A stretch of DNA of 64,000 nt from Kocuria soli (GTDB lineage Bacteria > Actinomycetota > Actinomycetes > Actinomycetales > Micrococcaceae), in contig NZ_RKMF01000011.1 of NCBI RefSeq assembly GCF_003797835.1, forward strand, positions 62,001 to 126,000, written 5' to 3'. The notes beneath the pieces were generated by a model. That model worked only from the letters and a program-made list of their open reading frames with translations. It searched no databases and was not told the origin of the DNA. The position numbers were made by a program, and so were the translations under genes. Positions 15,980-24,041 of the stretch are shown one piece after another; position 1 is the stretch's first letter, and each line of letters begins with the position of its first letter.

Positions 15980-17283
15980 TGAGCAGCTCCCTGGAAAAGA
16001 TCTTCATCGGACGGCTGATCGGCCTGGACGTCTTCGATCCGCTGGGCGATCGGGTGGGGCGACTGCGCGATTTCGTGGTGCTCCGCCGCGCCCCGGGTGG
16101 GCGCAGAACCAGCTCGGTCAAACGACCCATCGTGGTGGGCATGGTCGTGGAAGTCCTCGGCAAGAAGCGGGTGTTCGTGCCGATGACCCGTGTGACCAGC
16201 ATGGATTCCAAACGCATCGTGTGCACGGGTCTGGTCAATCTGCGTCGCTTCGAACAACGCGGCTCGGAGACGCTGGTGATCGGTGAGATGTTCGACCAGC
16301 AGGTTGCACTCCTCGACGGCTCCGGGACCGCGGAGATCCTCGACGTCGCCATGGAACAGGCACGCTCCGGTGACTGGCAACTCACGGAGCTCTACGTCCG
16401 CCGTTCGGGCGCAGCCGGTGGCCTCATGCGACGTCGTTCCGGCGAAACCTTGGTGGTCGCATGGGAAGAAGCCCGGGATCTGGCTTCCGTGGGACCGCAG
16501 GCCGCCACCCAGTGGGTCCACGCCCACGAGGAGGACCAGCCCGCCGACCTCGCCGAAGAGCTGCACGACCTCTCCCCCAAGCGCATGCTCGAGATCGCCG
16601 GCGAGCTGAGGGACGACCGACTGGCCGACGTGCTCCAGGAGCTTCCGGAGGAGGACCAGGTCTTCATCCTGACCAACCTCCACGTCGAGCGCGCCGCCGA
16701 CGTTCTGGAGGAGATGGAACCCGACGACGCCGCCGACGTGCTCAACGAACTGCCCGACACACAGGCGGAGGACCTCTTGCAGCTCATGCAGCCCGAAGAG
16801 GCCGAGGACGTGCGTCGACTCCTGGAGTACGACGAGGGCACGGCCGGGTCCATGATGACCCCGGTGCCCATCATCCTGTCCCCGGAGACCACCGTGGCCG
16901 ACGCCCTCGCTGCGATCCGGCAGGAGGAGGTCTCCCCCACCGTGGCCGCCGCGGTCTTCGTGTGCCGCCCCCCGCTGGAAACCCCCACCGGCCGCTACCT
17001 CGGCATGGTCCACATGCAACAACTCCTGAGAGTCCCACCACCCGAGGCCCTGGGAACCATGCTGGACACCTCGATCGAACCCGTCCGCGACATGTCCCCG
17101 GTCTCTGACGTCGCCAAGGAACTGGCGACCTACGACTTGACGATCATCCCCGTGGTCAACGAGAACCGACGCCTGGTCGGCGCGGTCACGATCGACGACA
17201 TCCTGGACGACCTCCTGCCGGACGACTGGCGGACCTGGGACGACGGAACTCCTGTGCGGAAGGTGGGACGACGCTATGAGTGA
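15979..17283 (+). CDS. Soluble MgtE N-domain/CBS-pair protein
   Basis: This 434-residue cytosolic protein is built from the regulatory half of MgtE magnesium transporters without the transmembrane half. Residues ~1-155 form a beta-rich region with two related halves ('IFIGRLIGLDVFDPLGDRVG' and 'IGEMFDQQVALLDGSGTAEI'), resembling PRC-barrel domains. Residues ~170-290 are the acidic MgtE_N helical repeat ('LADVLQELPEEDQVFIL', 'AADVLEEMEPDDAADVL', 'AEDLLQLMQPEEAEDV'). A CBS pair follows ('GSMMTPVPIILSPETTVADA' to 'GAVTIDDILDDLLPDDW'). No membrane helix is seen. It overlaps the DUF1003 gene by 8 nt. It may sense Mg2+ or nucleotide for its partner; true transport is unlikely. Confidence 0.85.
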   Translation: MSSSLEKIFIGRLIGLDVFDPLGDRVGRLRDFVVLRRAPGGRRTSSVKRPIVVGMVVEVLGKKRVFVPMTRVTSMDSKRIVCTGLVNLRRFEQRGSETLVIGEMFDQQVALLDGSGTAEILDVAMEQARSGDWQLTELYVRRSGAAGGLMRRRSGETLVVAWEEARDLASVGPQAATQWVHAHEEDQPADLAEELHDLSPKRMLEIAGELRDDRLADVLQELPEEDQVFILTNLHVERAADVLEEMEPDDAADVLNELPDTQAEDLLQLMQPEEAEDVRRLLEYDEGTAGSMMTPVPIILSPETTVADALAAIRQEEVSPTVAAAVFVCRPPLETPTGRYLGMVHMQQLLRVPPPEALGTMLDTSIEPVRDMSPVSDVAKELATYDLTIIPVVNENRRLVGAVTIDDILDDLLPDDWRTWDDGTPVRKVGRRYE

Positions 17284-18028
17284 GACCCGCACCAACCCTG
17301 ATCGTCGCCCCGTCGGCCTGGACACCCCCTCCGGGTTGCGCAACGGCGCCTGGGACCGGCTTCGGCCCAACCCGGACTCCTTCGGTCAGATGACCGAGGG
17401 TTTCGCCCGCTTCATGGGTACGCCCCAGTTCCTCATGTGGATGACCGTGTTCGTGGCCGTGTGGCTGGGGTGGAACACGGTCATGCCGGAATCGCTGCAG
17501 TTCGACCCCCGGGCTCTGAACTTCACCCTGTTGACCCTGATGCTCTCCCTGCAGGCCTCCTACGCGGCTCCCCTGCTGCTGTTGGCGCAGAACCGGCAGG
17601 ACGACCGCGACCGCGTGATCGCCGAGCAGGACCGCAAACGCCAGGAGGAGAACCTGGCGGACACCGAGTACCTCATCCGGGAGATCGCCTCCTTGCGCAT
17701 GGCGGTCCGCGACGTCGCGACCCGCGACTTCGTGCGTGCGGAGATGCGCGACCTCTTGCAGGAGCTGTTGGAGGACCGCCAGGAGGACGACGGCGACTCG
17801 GCCACCCCCTCCGCCCAGAAGAACCCGTCCGCCGTGGCCACCGGAGGCAAGAAGAAGAAAAAGAAGAAATCCGGGGCAGGGGATTCCCGGGACTCGAAGG
17901 CAGCACCCACGGGCCTCATTCCCGTCGTTCTTCCGCCTCAGAACATTCCCGTGGAGCGAATTCCGACCGAGAGCACCCCCGCGGACACCGAACCCCCGGA
18001 AAGCACAGAGGACCCTCGTGAGTTCTGA
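17276..18028 (+). CDS. DUF1003 membrane protein
   Basis: The 250-residue protein has two membrane helices (about 50-70, 'FLMWMTVFVAVWLGWNTV', and about 83-105, 'LTLLTLMLSLQASYAAPLL'), then the hallmark DUF1003 stretch 'LLLAQNRQDDRDR' and a coiled region to ~165. The tail is low-complexity with a lysine run ('KKKKKKK') and Pro/Glu/Thr-rich sequence. ATG 17276 overlaps the MgtE-like stop, and the mrp start lies inside this gene's last codons, so the three genes are tightly coupled. Function is unknown. Pairing with an MgtE-domain protein suggests a divalent-cation or envelope role, which is inference only. Confidence 0.88.
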   Translation: MSETRTNPDRRPVGLDTPSGLRNGAWDRLRPNPDSFGQMTEGFARFMGTPQFLMWMTVFVAVWLGWNTVMPESLQFDPRALNFTLLTLMLSLQASYAAPLLLLAQNRQDDRDRVIAEQDRKRQEENLADTEYLIREIASLRMAVRDVATRDFVRAEMRDLLQELLEDRQEDDGDSATPSAQKNPSAVATGGKKKKKKKSGAGDSRDSKAAPTGLIPVVLPPQNIPVERIPTESTPADTEPPESTEDPREF

Positions 18029-19202
18029 AGTCCCCCGTCCAGCCCTTCCGGAACCCGAGGTCGATCCGCGACTGCGGGACGCTCTGAACACCGTCGAGGA
18101 CCCCGAGCTGAAACGGCCCCTGCTCGACTTGGGCATGGTCCGGCGAGCCGCCCTGGAACCGGACGGCACCGCCGTCGTGGAGGTCCTGCTGACGATCTCC
18201 GGTTGCCCGCTGCGGTCCACGATCGAGTCCGACCTCCAGACAGCCCTGGAGGCCGTGGACGAGGTCAACCGCGTGGTCGTGGAACTGGACGTGATGACGC
18301 CCGAGCAGCGGGAGGAACTCAAGCAGCTGCTGGGCCACACGCGTACCATCCCGTTCGCCGACCCCAACTCACTGACCAGGGTGCACGCGGTGTCTTCCGG
18401 GAAGGGCGGAGTGGGCAAGTCCTCCGTGACGGCCAACGTGGCCGCCGCCCTGGCCGCCAAGGGTCGTTCCGTGGGCGTGGTGGACGCTGACATTCACGGC
18501 TTCTCCATCCCGGGCCTGTTCGGGATCCACCGCGGCCCCACCCAGGTGGGCGACATGATTCTGCCCGCCGTGGTGGAGGTACCGGAGGCCGCGCGCAAGG
18601 ACTCCGGCACCCCGGGGACGGTCAAAGTCATCTCGATCGGCATGTTCACCGACCCCGAAACCCCCGTGGTCTGGCGCGGCCCGTTGCTGGACCGGGCCAT
18701 CGAACAGTTCCTGGCCGACGTCCACTTCGGGGACCTGGACCATCTGCTGCTCGATCTGCCTCCGGGGACAGGCGATGTCGCCATCTCCGTGGCCCAGAAA
18801 CTGCCGCATTCCAAGGTCCTGGTGGTCTCCACACCGCAGCAGGCCGCGACCGGAATCGCTGAGCGCGCGGGGTCCCTTGCCGCCATGACGGATCAGACGG
18901 TGGCCGGGGTGGTCGAGAACATGGCCGCCATGGTCATGCCCGACGGCTCGCAGCTGGAGGTTTTCGGCTCTGGCGGCGGAGAGAAGATCGCCAGTTCCCT
19001 GACCGAACGGATGGGTTACCCGGTGGGTGTGCTCGGTTCCGTCCCACTGGACGTCACCCTGCGTGAGGCCGGCGACGACGGCGTTCCGGTGGTCTGGTCC
19101 CACCCCGAGTCCCCGGCGGCGATGGCGTTGACCGAGGTCGCCGACGCGATCGACGGTCCGCGTGGACTGGTGGGCAAGTCGCTGGGGGTCACCCCCCGCT
19201 GA
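18018..19202 (+). CDS. mrp: Mrp/ApbC-type Fe-S cluster carrier P-loop ATPase
   Basis: The 394-residue protein has an N-terminal MIP18/DUF59 domain ('LRDALNTVEDPELKRPLLDL', about 14-95) and a deviant Walker A NTPase ('SSGKGGVGKSSVTANVAAAL', about 120-140). Also present are 'DADIHGFSIPGLFG' and 'DLPPGTGDVAISVAQ'. Mrp proteins carry or assemble Fe-S clusters. The C-terminal CxxC pair of many homologues is absent here ('NMAAMVMPDGSQLEVFG'), as I recall for other actinobacterial forms. GTG 18018, inside the end of the DUF1003 gene, has AGAGGA upstream. The gene converges on tatB. Confidence 0.93.
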   Translation: MSSEVPRPALPEPEVDPRLRDALNTVEDPELKRPLLDLGMVRRAALEPDGTAVVEVLLTISGCPLRSTIESDLQTALEAVDEVNRVVVELDVMTPEQREELKQLLGHTRTIPFADPNSLTRVHAVSSGKGGVGKSSVTANVAAALAAKGRSVGVVDADIHGFSIPGLFGIHRGPTQVGDMILPAVVEVPEAARKDSGTPGTVKVISIGMFTDPETPVVWRGPLLDRAIEQFLADVHFGDLDHLLLDLPPGTGDVAISVAQKLPHSKVLVVSTPQQAATGIAERAGSLAAMTDQTVAGVVENMAAMVMPDGSQLEVFGSGGGEKIASSLTERMGYPVGVLGSVPLDVTLREAGDDGVPVVWSHPESPAAMALTEVADAIDGPRGLVGKSLGVTPR

Positions 19203-19220
19203 ATCACCGGTTCCGGCGAC

Positions 19221-19670
19221 TCAGGTGGCCTCGGTGTCGAAGGGCGCTCGCTGGCCCGGTGTGATCCGTACCAGGGTCGAGGTCTCGGTGGCCGCTGTGG
19301 ATCCCCCGGCGGCCGGGGCGTTCTCACGTTCCGCTTCGCGTTCGGCCTTGCGTGCCTCCCGGGCGGCCTCGCGCTCCTCGCGTTCCCTACGACGTCGTTC
19401 GGCTGCGTCTTCCTGGTCCACCTCGGCCAGGGCGTCGCGCACGATGGTCCGGGGGTCGTACTGACGCGGGTCCAGCTTCCGCCAGTCCACGTCCGTGACC
19501 TCGGGTCCCAGGGTCTCGCGCAGGTCGTCCTTGGCTCCGCTGGCATAACGACGCACGGACTTGACCAGGTCCTTGAGCTTCTGCGCGTATTCCGGAAGAC
19601 GCTCGGGGCCGATGACGAGCAGCGCCACGACGATCAGGACGATGGCTTCCGCTCCACTGATACCGAACAC
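19221..19670 (-). CDS. tatB: Sec-independent protein translocase TatB
   Basis: TatB is the substrate-receptor subunit of the twin-arginine exporter. The 149-residue protein starts with the typical signal-like segment 'VFGISGAEAIVLIVVALLVI', then 'GPERLPEYAQKLKDLVKSVR' forming the hinge and amphipathic helix. 'LGPEVTDVDWRKLDPRQYDP' is characteristic of actinobacterial TatB. The tail is a charged Arg/Glu coiled region. GTG 19670 is chosen because the family motif begins there; an upstream frame to 19829 is unconserved. TAATCT lies 7 nt before the start, suggesting a leaderless mRNA. Confidence 0.93.
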   Translation of the reverse strand: MFGISGAEAIVLIVVALLVIGPERLPEYAQKLKDLVKSVRRYASGAKDDLRETLGPEVTDVDWRKLDPRQYDPRTIVRDALAEVDQEDAAERRRREREEREAAREARKAEREAERENAPAAGGSTAATETSTLVRITPGQRAPFDTEAT

Positions 19671-19683
19671 GGCTAAGAGATTA
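19670..19683 (-). promoter_or_regulatory. Candidate leaderless promoter of tatB
   Basis: On the minus strand TAATCT (complement of 19678-19683) is followed by 7 nt and then GTG 19670. No Shine-Dalgarno is present. Confidence 0.45.
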
Positions 19684-19782
19684 GCAGTCGGACGTGGAGC
19701 CACCTGGACGTCGGCAGGGTGCCGACCGAGTCCGCTTCGAGTCGATGTCGGTCGGTGGAAGCTCCGGTGGTCGCTCCGGTGG

Positions 19783-20442
19783 TCACTGCAGCCCCAGGAT
19801 CCGGCGCCACCCGACCAGAATCGTGTCAACGGTCCCCCGGTCCAGTTCCTCTGGGCGTTCCAGGATCGCTCGGTGTCCGGCTTCGACCTGCTGGACCACG
19901 GCGGCCATGCGGGCGGGGGCGTCGTCGGAGACGAGAGTGTAGGTGACGTCGTCGTGGACGATCATGGCCCGCCACGGGGAGCCCTCGTAGACCCACACCA
20001 CGTTCCCGGCCACCGTGGTGGGTTCCATCCCCATGGCAGTCGCGGGCAGACCCGTGAATCCGTCCACGGGGTGCTCGGTGTCCACCTCTCCCCGTTGCTC
20101 GACCACCTCGATGCTGCGGTTCCCGCGGTATTCGACGTTCACGACGACGGCGGGCTGCCCGGCCACCGTCGTCTGTCGAAGTTCCTCGGTCCGGTAACCG
20201 GTGAGGCCGACCAGTGGCAGGGTCCATCCTTCGTCGCGCAAGCTGTCGACGTCGGAGTTCTGGGTGTGAACCAACCCTTGCGGCCCCACCCAGGTGGAGC
20301 CCGAGACCGTGGGCGAGCCACCCGAGTTCGCGGCCCCCCGGGAGCCGACGTACCACCCCGAGAGTGCGATGCCGGCGACGAGCAGCGCGGACACCGCCAG
20401 TGACGTCACCACGATGCGGTGGGACCAGAAGACCTTGTGCAC
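19783..20442 (-). CDS. Signal-anchored extracytoplasmic protein, possible remnant of an anti-sigma-E sensor domain
   Basis: The 219-residue protein has one N-terminal membrane segment (about 10-32, 'IVVTSLAVSALLVAGIALSG') after a short basic cytoplasmic end, and the rest should be outside. The outer domain contains 'VVVNVEYRGNRSIEVVEQRG' and 'WRAMIVHDDVTYTLVSDD', a pattern like the periplasmic part of RseA/RseB-type sensors. It lies between tatB and the O-methyltransferase, where related genomes have sigE, rseA and htrA. No N-terminal zinc-finger anti-sigma motif is visible, so it could not bind a sigma factor in the usual way. Homology is suggested by pattern and position only; a lineage-specific lipid- or envelope-facing protein is the alternative. 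Confidence 0.6.
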   Translation of the reverse strand: MHKVFWSHRIVVTSLAVSALLVAGIALSGWYVGSRGAANSGGSPTVSGSTWVGPQGLVHTQNSDVDSLRDEGWTLPLVGLTGYRTEELRQTTVAGQPAVVVNVEYRGNRSIEVVEQRGEVDTEHPVDGFTGLPATAMGMEPTTVAGNVVWVYEGSPWRAMIVHDDVTYTLVSDDAPARMAAVVQQVEAGHRAILERPEELDRGTVDTILVGWRRILGLQ

Positions 20443-20705
20443 CTTGAGTCAATCCATGTGTGGGCATCTCGGCCCGTGAAGGCCGTCGGCACGATCAGAC
20501 GGGAACACCACCATGCTCACCGGCCAACCTGTGCGGGGGCTGGAAGCTGCCCGCGATCCCGCCCCACATCCGGGCCCCACGGGCGGACGAGTAGGATGCT
20601 CAGAGCGTGTGAACTCCCGCGCGGCGCCCACTGCGCCGAGCCCGAGCAGAGACCGCGACACACAGACATCACCGCAGAGACGACATTGCAGACCGGGAGG
20701 TGTGG

Positions 20706-21338
20706 ATGGGCCGGGGCAAGACCACCAGCTGGTCCTATGCCGAGGCGTACCCTCGGGAGGACGAGGTGCTGTTGCGGGCCCGCGAGCGCGCCACGGCCTT
20801 GAACATTCGATCTGTGACCCCGGGCGTGGCCGCCGCGTTGACGGTTCTCACAGCCGCAGCCAAGCCGCGCTCCGCCGTCGAGGTCGGTACCGGCGCCGGG
20901 GTCTCGGGCACGGCCATTCTTCGGGGCCTGCCCGACGGCACGGTCCTGACCACCATTGACACCGACGTCCGCGCGCTCCGGGCTGCTCGCGACACCTTCC
21001 GCGAGGCGGGGGTGGCGGGGAACCGGGTCCGGACCATCTCCGGCCGCGCTTCCCTGGTCCTCCCGCGGCTGACCACGGAGGCCTACGATCTGGTCTTCCT
21101 GGACGCGGATGCCGCGAACACACTGCTCTATGTGGACGAGGCGACGCGGATGCTCCGCCCCGGGGGCACCCTGTTGGTTCAGGACACGTTGGATCAGGAC
21201 AAGGTCCCCGATCCCGTGATCCGCGAGGAGTCCACGCGGGTGCAGCGCGAGATCCACCGGTTGTTCCGTGAGGACGAACGTTTCCAGTCGGCGATCCTGA
21301 CGCCGGGATCCGGACTCCTGGTGGCTGTCAAACGCTGA
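20706..21338 (+). CDS. O-methyltransferase, class I SAM-dependent (family 3)
   Basis: The 210-residue methyltransferase has the SAM motif I 'AVEVGTGAGVSGTAILRGL', the acidic ribose loop 'LTTIDTDVRALRAARDTF', and 'YDLVFLDADAANTLLYVD' with the metal-binding Asp typical of catechol/caffeoyl-CoA-type O-methyltransferases. The ATG at 20706 has GGGAGG 5 nt upstream; a GTG at 20700 overlaps that site and is less likely. In other actinobacteria this gene stands next to sigE, which is missing here. A TAGGAT box at about 20592-20597 may be its promoter. Substrate unknown. Confidence 0.9.
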   Translation: MGRGKTTSWSYAEAYPREDEVLLRARERATALNIRSVTPGVAAALTVLTAAAKPRSAVEVGTGAGVSGTAILRGLPDGTVLTTIDTDVRALRAARDTFREAGVAGNRVRTISGRASLVLPRLTTEAYDLVFLDADAANTLLYVDEATRMLRPGGTLLVQDTLDQDKVPDPVIREESTRVQREIHRLFREDERFQSAILTPGSGLLVAVKR

Positions 21339-21348
21339 TCGTCACGTG

Positions 21349-21383
21349 CAAAGGCCCTCACCGCGGTGCGGTGAGGGCCTTTG
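21349..21383 (+). terminator. Intrinsic terminator after the O-methyltransferase gene
   Basis: Perfect 16-bp arms (21349-21364 and 21368-21383) flank a 3-nt loop 10 nt after the stop codon; the A-rich/T-rich ends (CAAAGG/CCTTTG) make it usable from both sides. The opposing DUF3117 gene ends about 60 nt further on. Confidence 0.85.
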
Positions 21384-21443
21384 TCGTCCGGGCCACCGGG
21401 ACCTTGATCCCGGCCTCGGGCCGATGGCATCAAGGGGTTGCGA

Positions 21444-21611
21444 TCAGGAGGTGACGCCTTCCAGGCATCCCTTGAGCTCTGCCGCTTCATCGGCCTTCAG
21501 CTCGACGACGAGGCGACCACCGCCTTCCAGCGGGACTCGCATGATCAGGCTGCGGCCTTCCTTGGTGACCTCCATGGGACCGTCACCAGTCCTCGGCTTC
21601 ATAGCCGCCAT
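21444..21611 (-). CDS. DUF3117 family protein
   Basis: This 55-residue protein is highly conserved in actinobacteria and of unknown function. It reads 'MAAMKPRTGDGPMEVTKEGR', followed by 'LIMRVPLEGGGRLVVEL' and an Ala/Glu/Leu helix. The ATG at 21611 has AGGAG 7 nt upstream and matches the family start; an ATG at 21629 would add six residues. Its mix of beta-strands and one helix suggests a compact basic-to-acidic domain. It is transcribed leftward, convergent with the methyltransferase. Confidence 0.9.
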   Translation of the reverse strand: MAAMKPRTGDGPMEVTKEGRSLIMRVPLEGGGRLVVELKADEAAELKGCLEGVTS

Positions 21612-21757
21612 TGGTTGTTCTCCTGTCATCGAAGGGTGTTCTCCGTCATCTTACCGGAACCGAGCCCCTCCCCTCCGGGGTGGTGAGGCGGGGCAGACAG
21701 CCCGGGTGCCCGTTCGTCGTGGCCCCGTGGCGAGCGGGGACGACGGCGGAAAGCGAA

Positions 21758-23008
21758 TCACGGGGGCCAGTCGCCGCCCTGGGGCAGCGGGGACCACTGC
21801 CACAGGTAACCGACCCACACAAGCTGTAACAGCGCCCCCACGATCACGAGTCCCCACCGGTAGGCCTTGGATTCGCTGACCGCGACCAACGGCGCCGCAA
21901 CCACGAAGACGGGAATGAGCAACCGGAAGGTCGAGGACTGCGGGTGCAGGAAGGCCAGCAGGTATACCGCATAGCAGACCACCCACATCCAGGCGATCAA
22001 CGGCAAGGTCTCCCGAACCACGCGGGTGGTCACGATCAGGGCGAACAGCCCCACGAGCACCAGGACCGCCAGCCAACCCAGGCCGACCCCGAAGAACCGG
22101 TTCCCCAATCGCAGCCACGGCTCAAAAGGCACCAGAGACGTGCCGCGCCAGGCCGTTTCCGTGTCCGTGTAGGCCCCAACTTCACCCGTGGCCCACCACG
22201 CCAATGCCGGCCACAACAACGCACAGCCACAGGACCACAGCGCCAACCAGAACCATTTGTCGAGCAACCGCAGCCAGCCGGTGAGACCCCCGGGGCGTCC
22301 CCCTCCGACCCTCAGGACGGACCTGATGAACCAGGTCAGTCCCAACGCCGCTGCGAACGGGACACCGGCGGGTCGTGTCAGGCACATGAGCAGGATCGTT
22401 CCCGCGGCGGCCACGGAGTGTCCACGCAGGACCAATAACAGGGCTGCGGCCAGCAGTGCCAGGTGCAGTGACTCCGCGTAGGCGGTCTGCAGCACGGGCG
22501 ACGCCGGCCCGAAGGCGACCACGGCCAACGCCCACAGGGCGTCACGAGAGCCAAGGAACTCCCGGAACAGGCCGAGAATCAGCGGGGCAGCCGCGAATCC
22601 CGCAACCAAAGCGACCGTCGGACCGGCGAACTCCCAGGGCAGGCCCGTCGCCCCCGTGATCAACCGGACCACCATGGGAAACAGCGGGTAGAACGCCCAT
22701 TGGTTGGCCGCCACGGTCCCCGTCGCATTCCGCGGGAGTTCGGTGGGGTATCCCGCGTCGTGAACCTTCTCGTACCACTGGCCGTCCCAGATGGAGACGA
22801 AGGACGAGTACCCCAGGGGCGATTGACCCCAGGGCCCATCCGGTGCCTGGCGGTCCACCACACTGAAGAGCACGAAACCCCAGAGGCGGGAGGCCAACCA
22901 GATGATCAGGGCCTGCGCCCACCACGGTGCACTCATGAACAGCCCGGCGGCACGCGCCCCTACGGCCCCTAACCACACGTGGACGCGAGTGGGGGCGGTC
23001 TGATTCAC
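21758..23008 (-). CDS. Polytopic PIG-V-like mannosyltransferase
   Basis: The 416-residue integral membrane protein has about ten hydrophobic helices and resembles the GPI-mannosyltransferase II (PIG-V) superfamily. The luminal-type motifs are 'SIWDGQWYEKVHDAGYP', 'NQWAFYPLFPMVVRLI' and 'LQTAYAESLHLALLAAAL'. In actinobacteria such GT-C enzymes use polyprenyl-phosphate mannose to decorate lipids or exported proteins outside the membrane. The GTG at 23008 overlaps the stop of the LOG gene (GTGA), so the two are coupled. The acceptor is unknown. Confidence 0.82.
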   Translation of the reverse strand: MNQTAPTRVHVWLGAVGARAAGLFMSAPWWAQALIIWLASRLWGFVLFSVVDRQAPDGPWGQSPLGYSSFVSIWDGQWYEKVHDAGYPTELPRNATGTVAANQWAFYPLFPMVVRLITGATGLPWEFAGPTVALVAGFAAAPLILGLFREFLGSRDALWALAVVAFGPASPVLQTAYAESLHLALLAAALLLVLRGHSVAAAGTILLMCLTRPAGVPFAAALGLTWFIRSVLRVGGGRPGGLTGWLRLLDKWFWLALWSCGCALLWPALAWWATGEVGAYTDTETAWRGTSLVPFEPWLRLGNRFFGVGLGWLAVLVLVGLFALIVTTRVVRETLPLIAWMWVVCYAVYLLAFLHPQSSTFRLLIPVFVVAAPLVAVSESKAYRWGLVIVGALLQLVWVGYLWQWSPLPQGGDWPP

Positions 23009-23898
23009 GGGGCGTCGCCTTCCAGGAACTCCTCCGGGTCGAAATCCGAACCCGCTCGTCGCGCCTTGGCCCGCAGTTCTTCGTTACGACGCTCGTGTGC
23101 TTCCCGCATGACCGTCACCGCCTCGCTCGGCGAATCGGTGACGTACAACAGGTCCAGGTCCTCAGGGGAGATCATGCCCTCACGTACCAAGCTGTCCTTG
23201 ATCCAGTCCACCAGCGGTGCCCAGAACTTCCCACCCATCAGAACCACCGGGAACCGCGTCATCTTGCCGGTCTGCACCAGGGTGAGGGACTCGAAGAGTT
23301 CGTCCATGGTCCCGAATCCACCCGGCAGCACGATGAATCCCTGCGAGTACTTGGCGAACATCGTCTTGCGGACGAAGAAGTAGCGGAAGTTGATGCCCAG
23401 GTCGATGTAGGGGTTCATGCCCTGCTCGTGCGGCAACTCGATCCCCAGTCCCACGGAGCTGGCCTGCACGTCGTGGGCGCCCCGGTTGGCCGCCTCCATG
23501 ACGCCCGGCCCACCGCCGGTGATCACCGTGTAGCCCGCCTTGCCGAGTTCCTGCCCCACCTCGCGGGCCATGGCGTATTCGGCAGAGGACTCCTGGATCC
23601 GTGCCGAACCGAAGACGGAGATCGCCGGGCCCAACCGTGCCAGGGTGTCGAACCCGTCCACGAACTCGGACTGGATCCGCAGCACCCGCCAGGGATCTGT
23701 TCGGGTGAAGTCCCCGGGGGCCCTGCCCGCCACGACCTCGGGTTCGAGGAATCGTTGATCGGAGGTGCTGCGCTGCAGCTCCCGTCCGCGAAGGATGATC
23801 GGTCCCTTGTGTCGGAACTTGTTTCGGTCGGGCCGGGGACTCTCCCGCGATGCCCCGGACCCGGTTGATGGGGAAGTCTCTGATCCGTTCGACGTCAT
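23005..23898 (-). CDS. LOG family protein (TIGR00730, nucleoside-5'-monophosphate phosphoribohydrolase-like)
   Basis: The 297-residue Rossmann-like protein belongs to the Lonely Guy family, which hydrolyses (cytokinin) nucleotide N-glycosidic bonds. The active-site motif is 'PGGFGTMDELFE', preceded by 'VITGGGPGVMEAANRG' and 'RKTMFAKYSQGFIVLPGG'. The N-terminal ~55 residues are basic and poorly conserved. ATG 23898 carries a TACCGT box 7 nt upstream. It is co-transcribed with the mannosyltransferase and divergent from the gluA gene. True substrate in bacteria of this kind is uncertain. Confidence 0.92.
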   Translation of the reverse strand: MTSNGSETSPSTGSGASRESPRPDRNKFRHKGPIILRGRELQRSTSDQRFLEPEVVAGRAPGDFTRTDPWRVLRIQSEFVDGFDTLARLGPAISVFGSARIQESSAEYAMAREVGQELGKAGYTVITGGGPGVMEAANRGAHDVQASSVGLGIELPHEQGMNPYIDLGINFRYFFVRKTMFAKYSQGFIVLPGGFGTMDELFESLTLVQTGKMTRFPVVLMGGKFWAPLVDWIKDSLVREGMISPEDLDLLYVTDSPSEAVTVMREAHERRNEELRAKARRAGSDFDPEEFLEGDAP

Positions 23899-23911
23899 GG
23901 TTTACACGGTA
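23898..23911 (-). promoter_or_regulatory. Candidate leaderless promoter of the LOG gene
   Basis: TACCGT (complement of 23906-23911) is followed by 7 nt and ATG 23898, with no Shine-Dalgarno. Confidence 0.45.
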
Positions 23912-24004
23912 GCGGCAGGCCCCTCCCAAACAGGGTCTCCTTCGCGCCGAACCCGCCGCGGCACCGTGAGTCGGTCCATTTCACAATTCGGAGACGTGAA
24001 CGTC

Positions 24005-24017
24005 ATCACAATGTGAT
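24005..24017. promoter_or_regulatory. Operator-like palindrome upstream of gluA
   Basis: ATCACA-A-TGTGAT is a perfect inverted repeat (6-bp arms, 1-nt centre). It covers the region where the -35 box of the gluA promoter should lie (about 24004-24009), so a bound protein would block RNA polymerase. The half-site TGTGA recalls CRP/GlxR sites, but their usual order and spacing (TGTGA-N6-TCACA) is inverted here. A looser pair, TTCAC/GTGAA, lies just upstream at about 23980-24000. Confidence 0.5.
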
Positions 24018-24026
24018 TTTTTCCAC

Positions 24027-24041
24027 TATCTTTCTCTCATG
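24027..24041 (+). promoter_or_regulatory. Candidate leaderless promoter of gluA
   Basis: TATCTT (24027-24032) ends 6 nt before ATG 24039; there is no ribosome binding site, so the mRNA probably starts at or very near the start codon. Confidence 0.5.

Noticed and set aside
17848-17871. Lysine-codon A-rich run in the DUF1003 gene as a possible slippery frameshift site
   Set aside because: The downstream frame continues normally to a stop overlapping mrp, and the mixed AAG/AAA codons give no long homopolymer.
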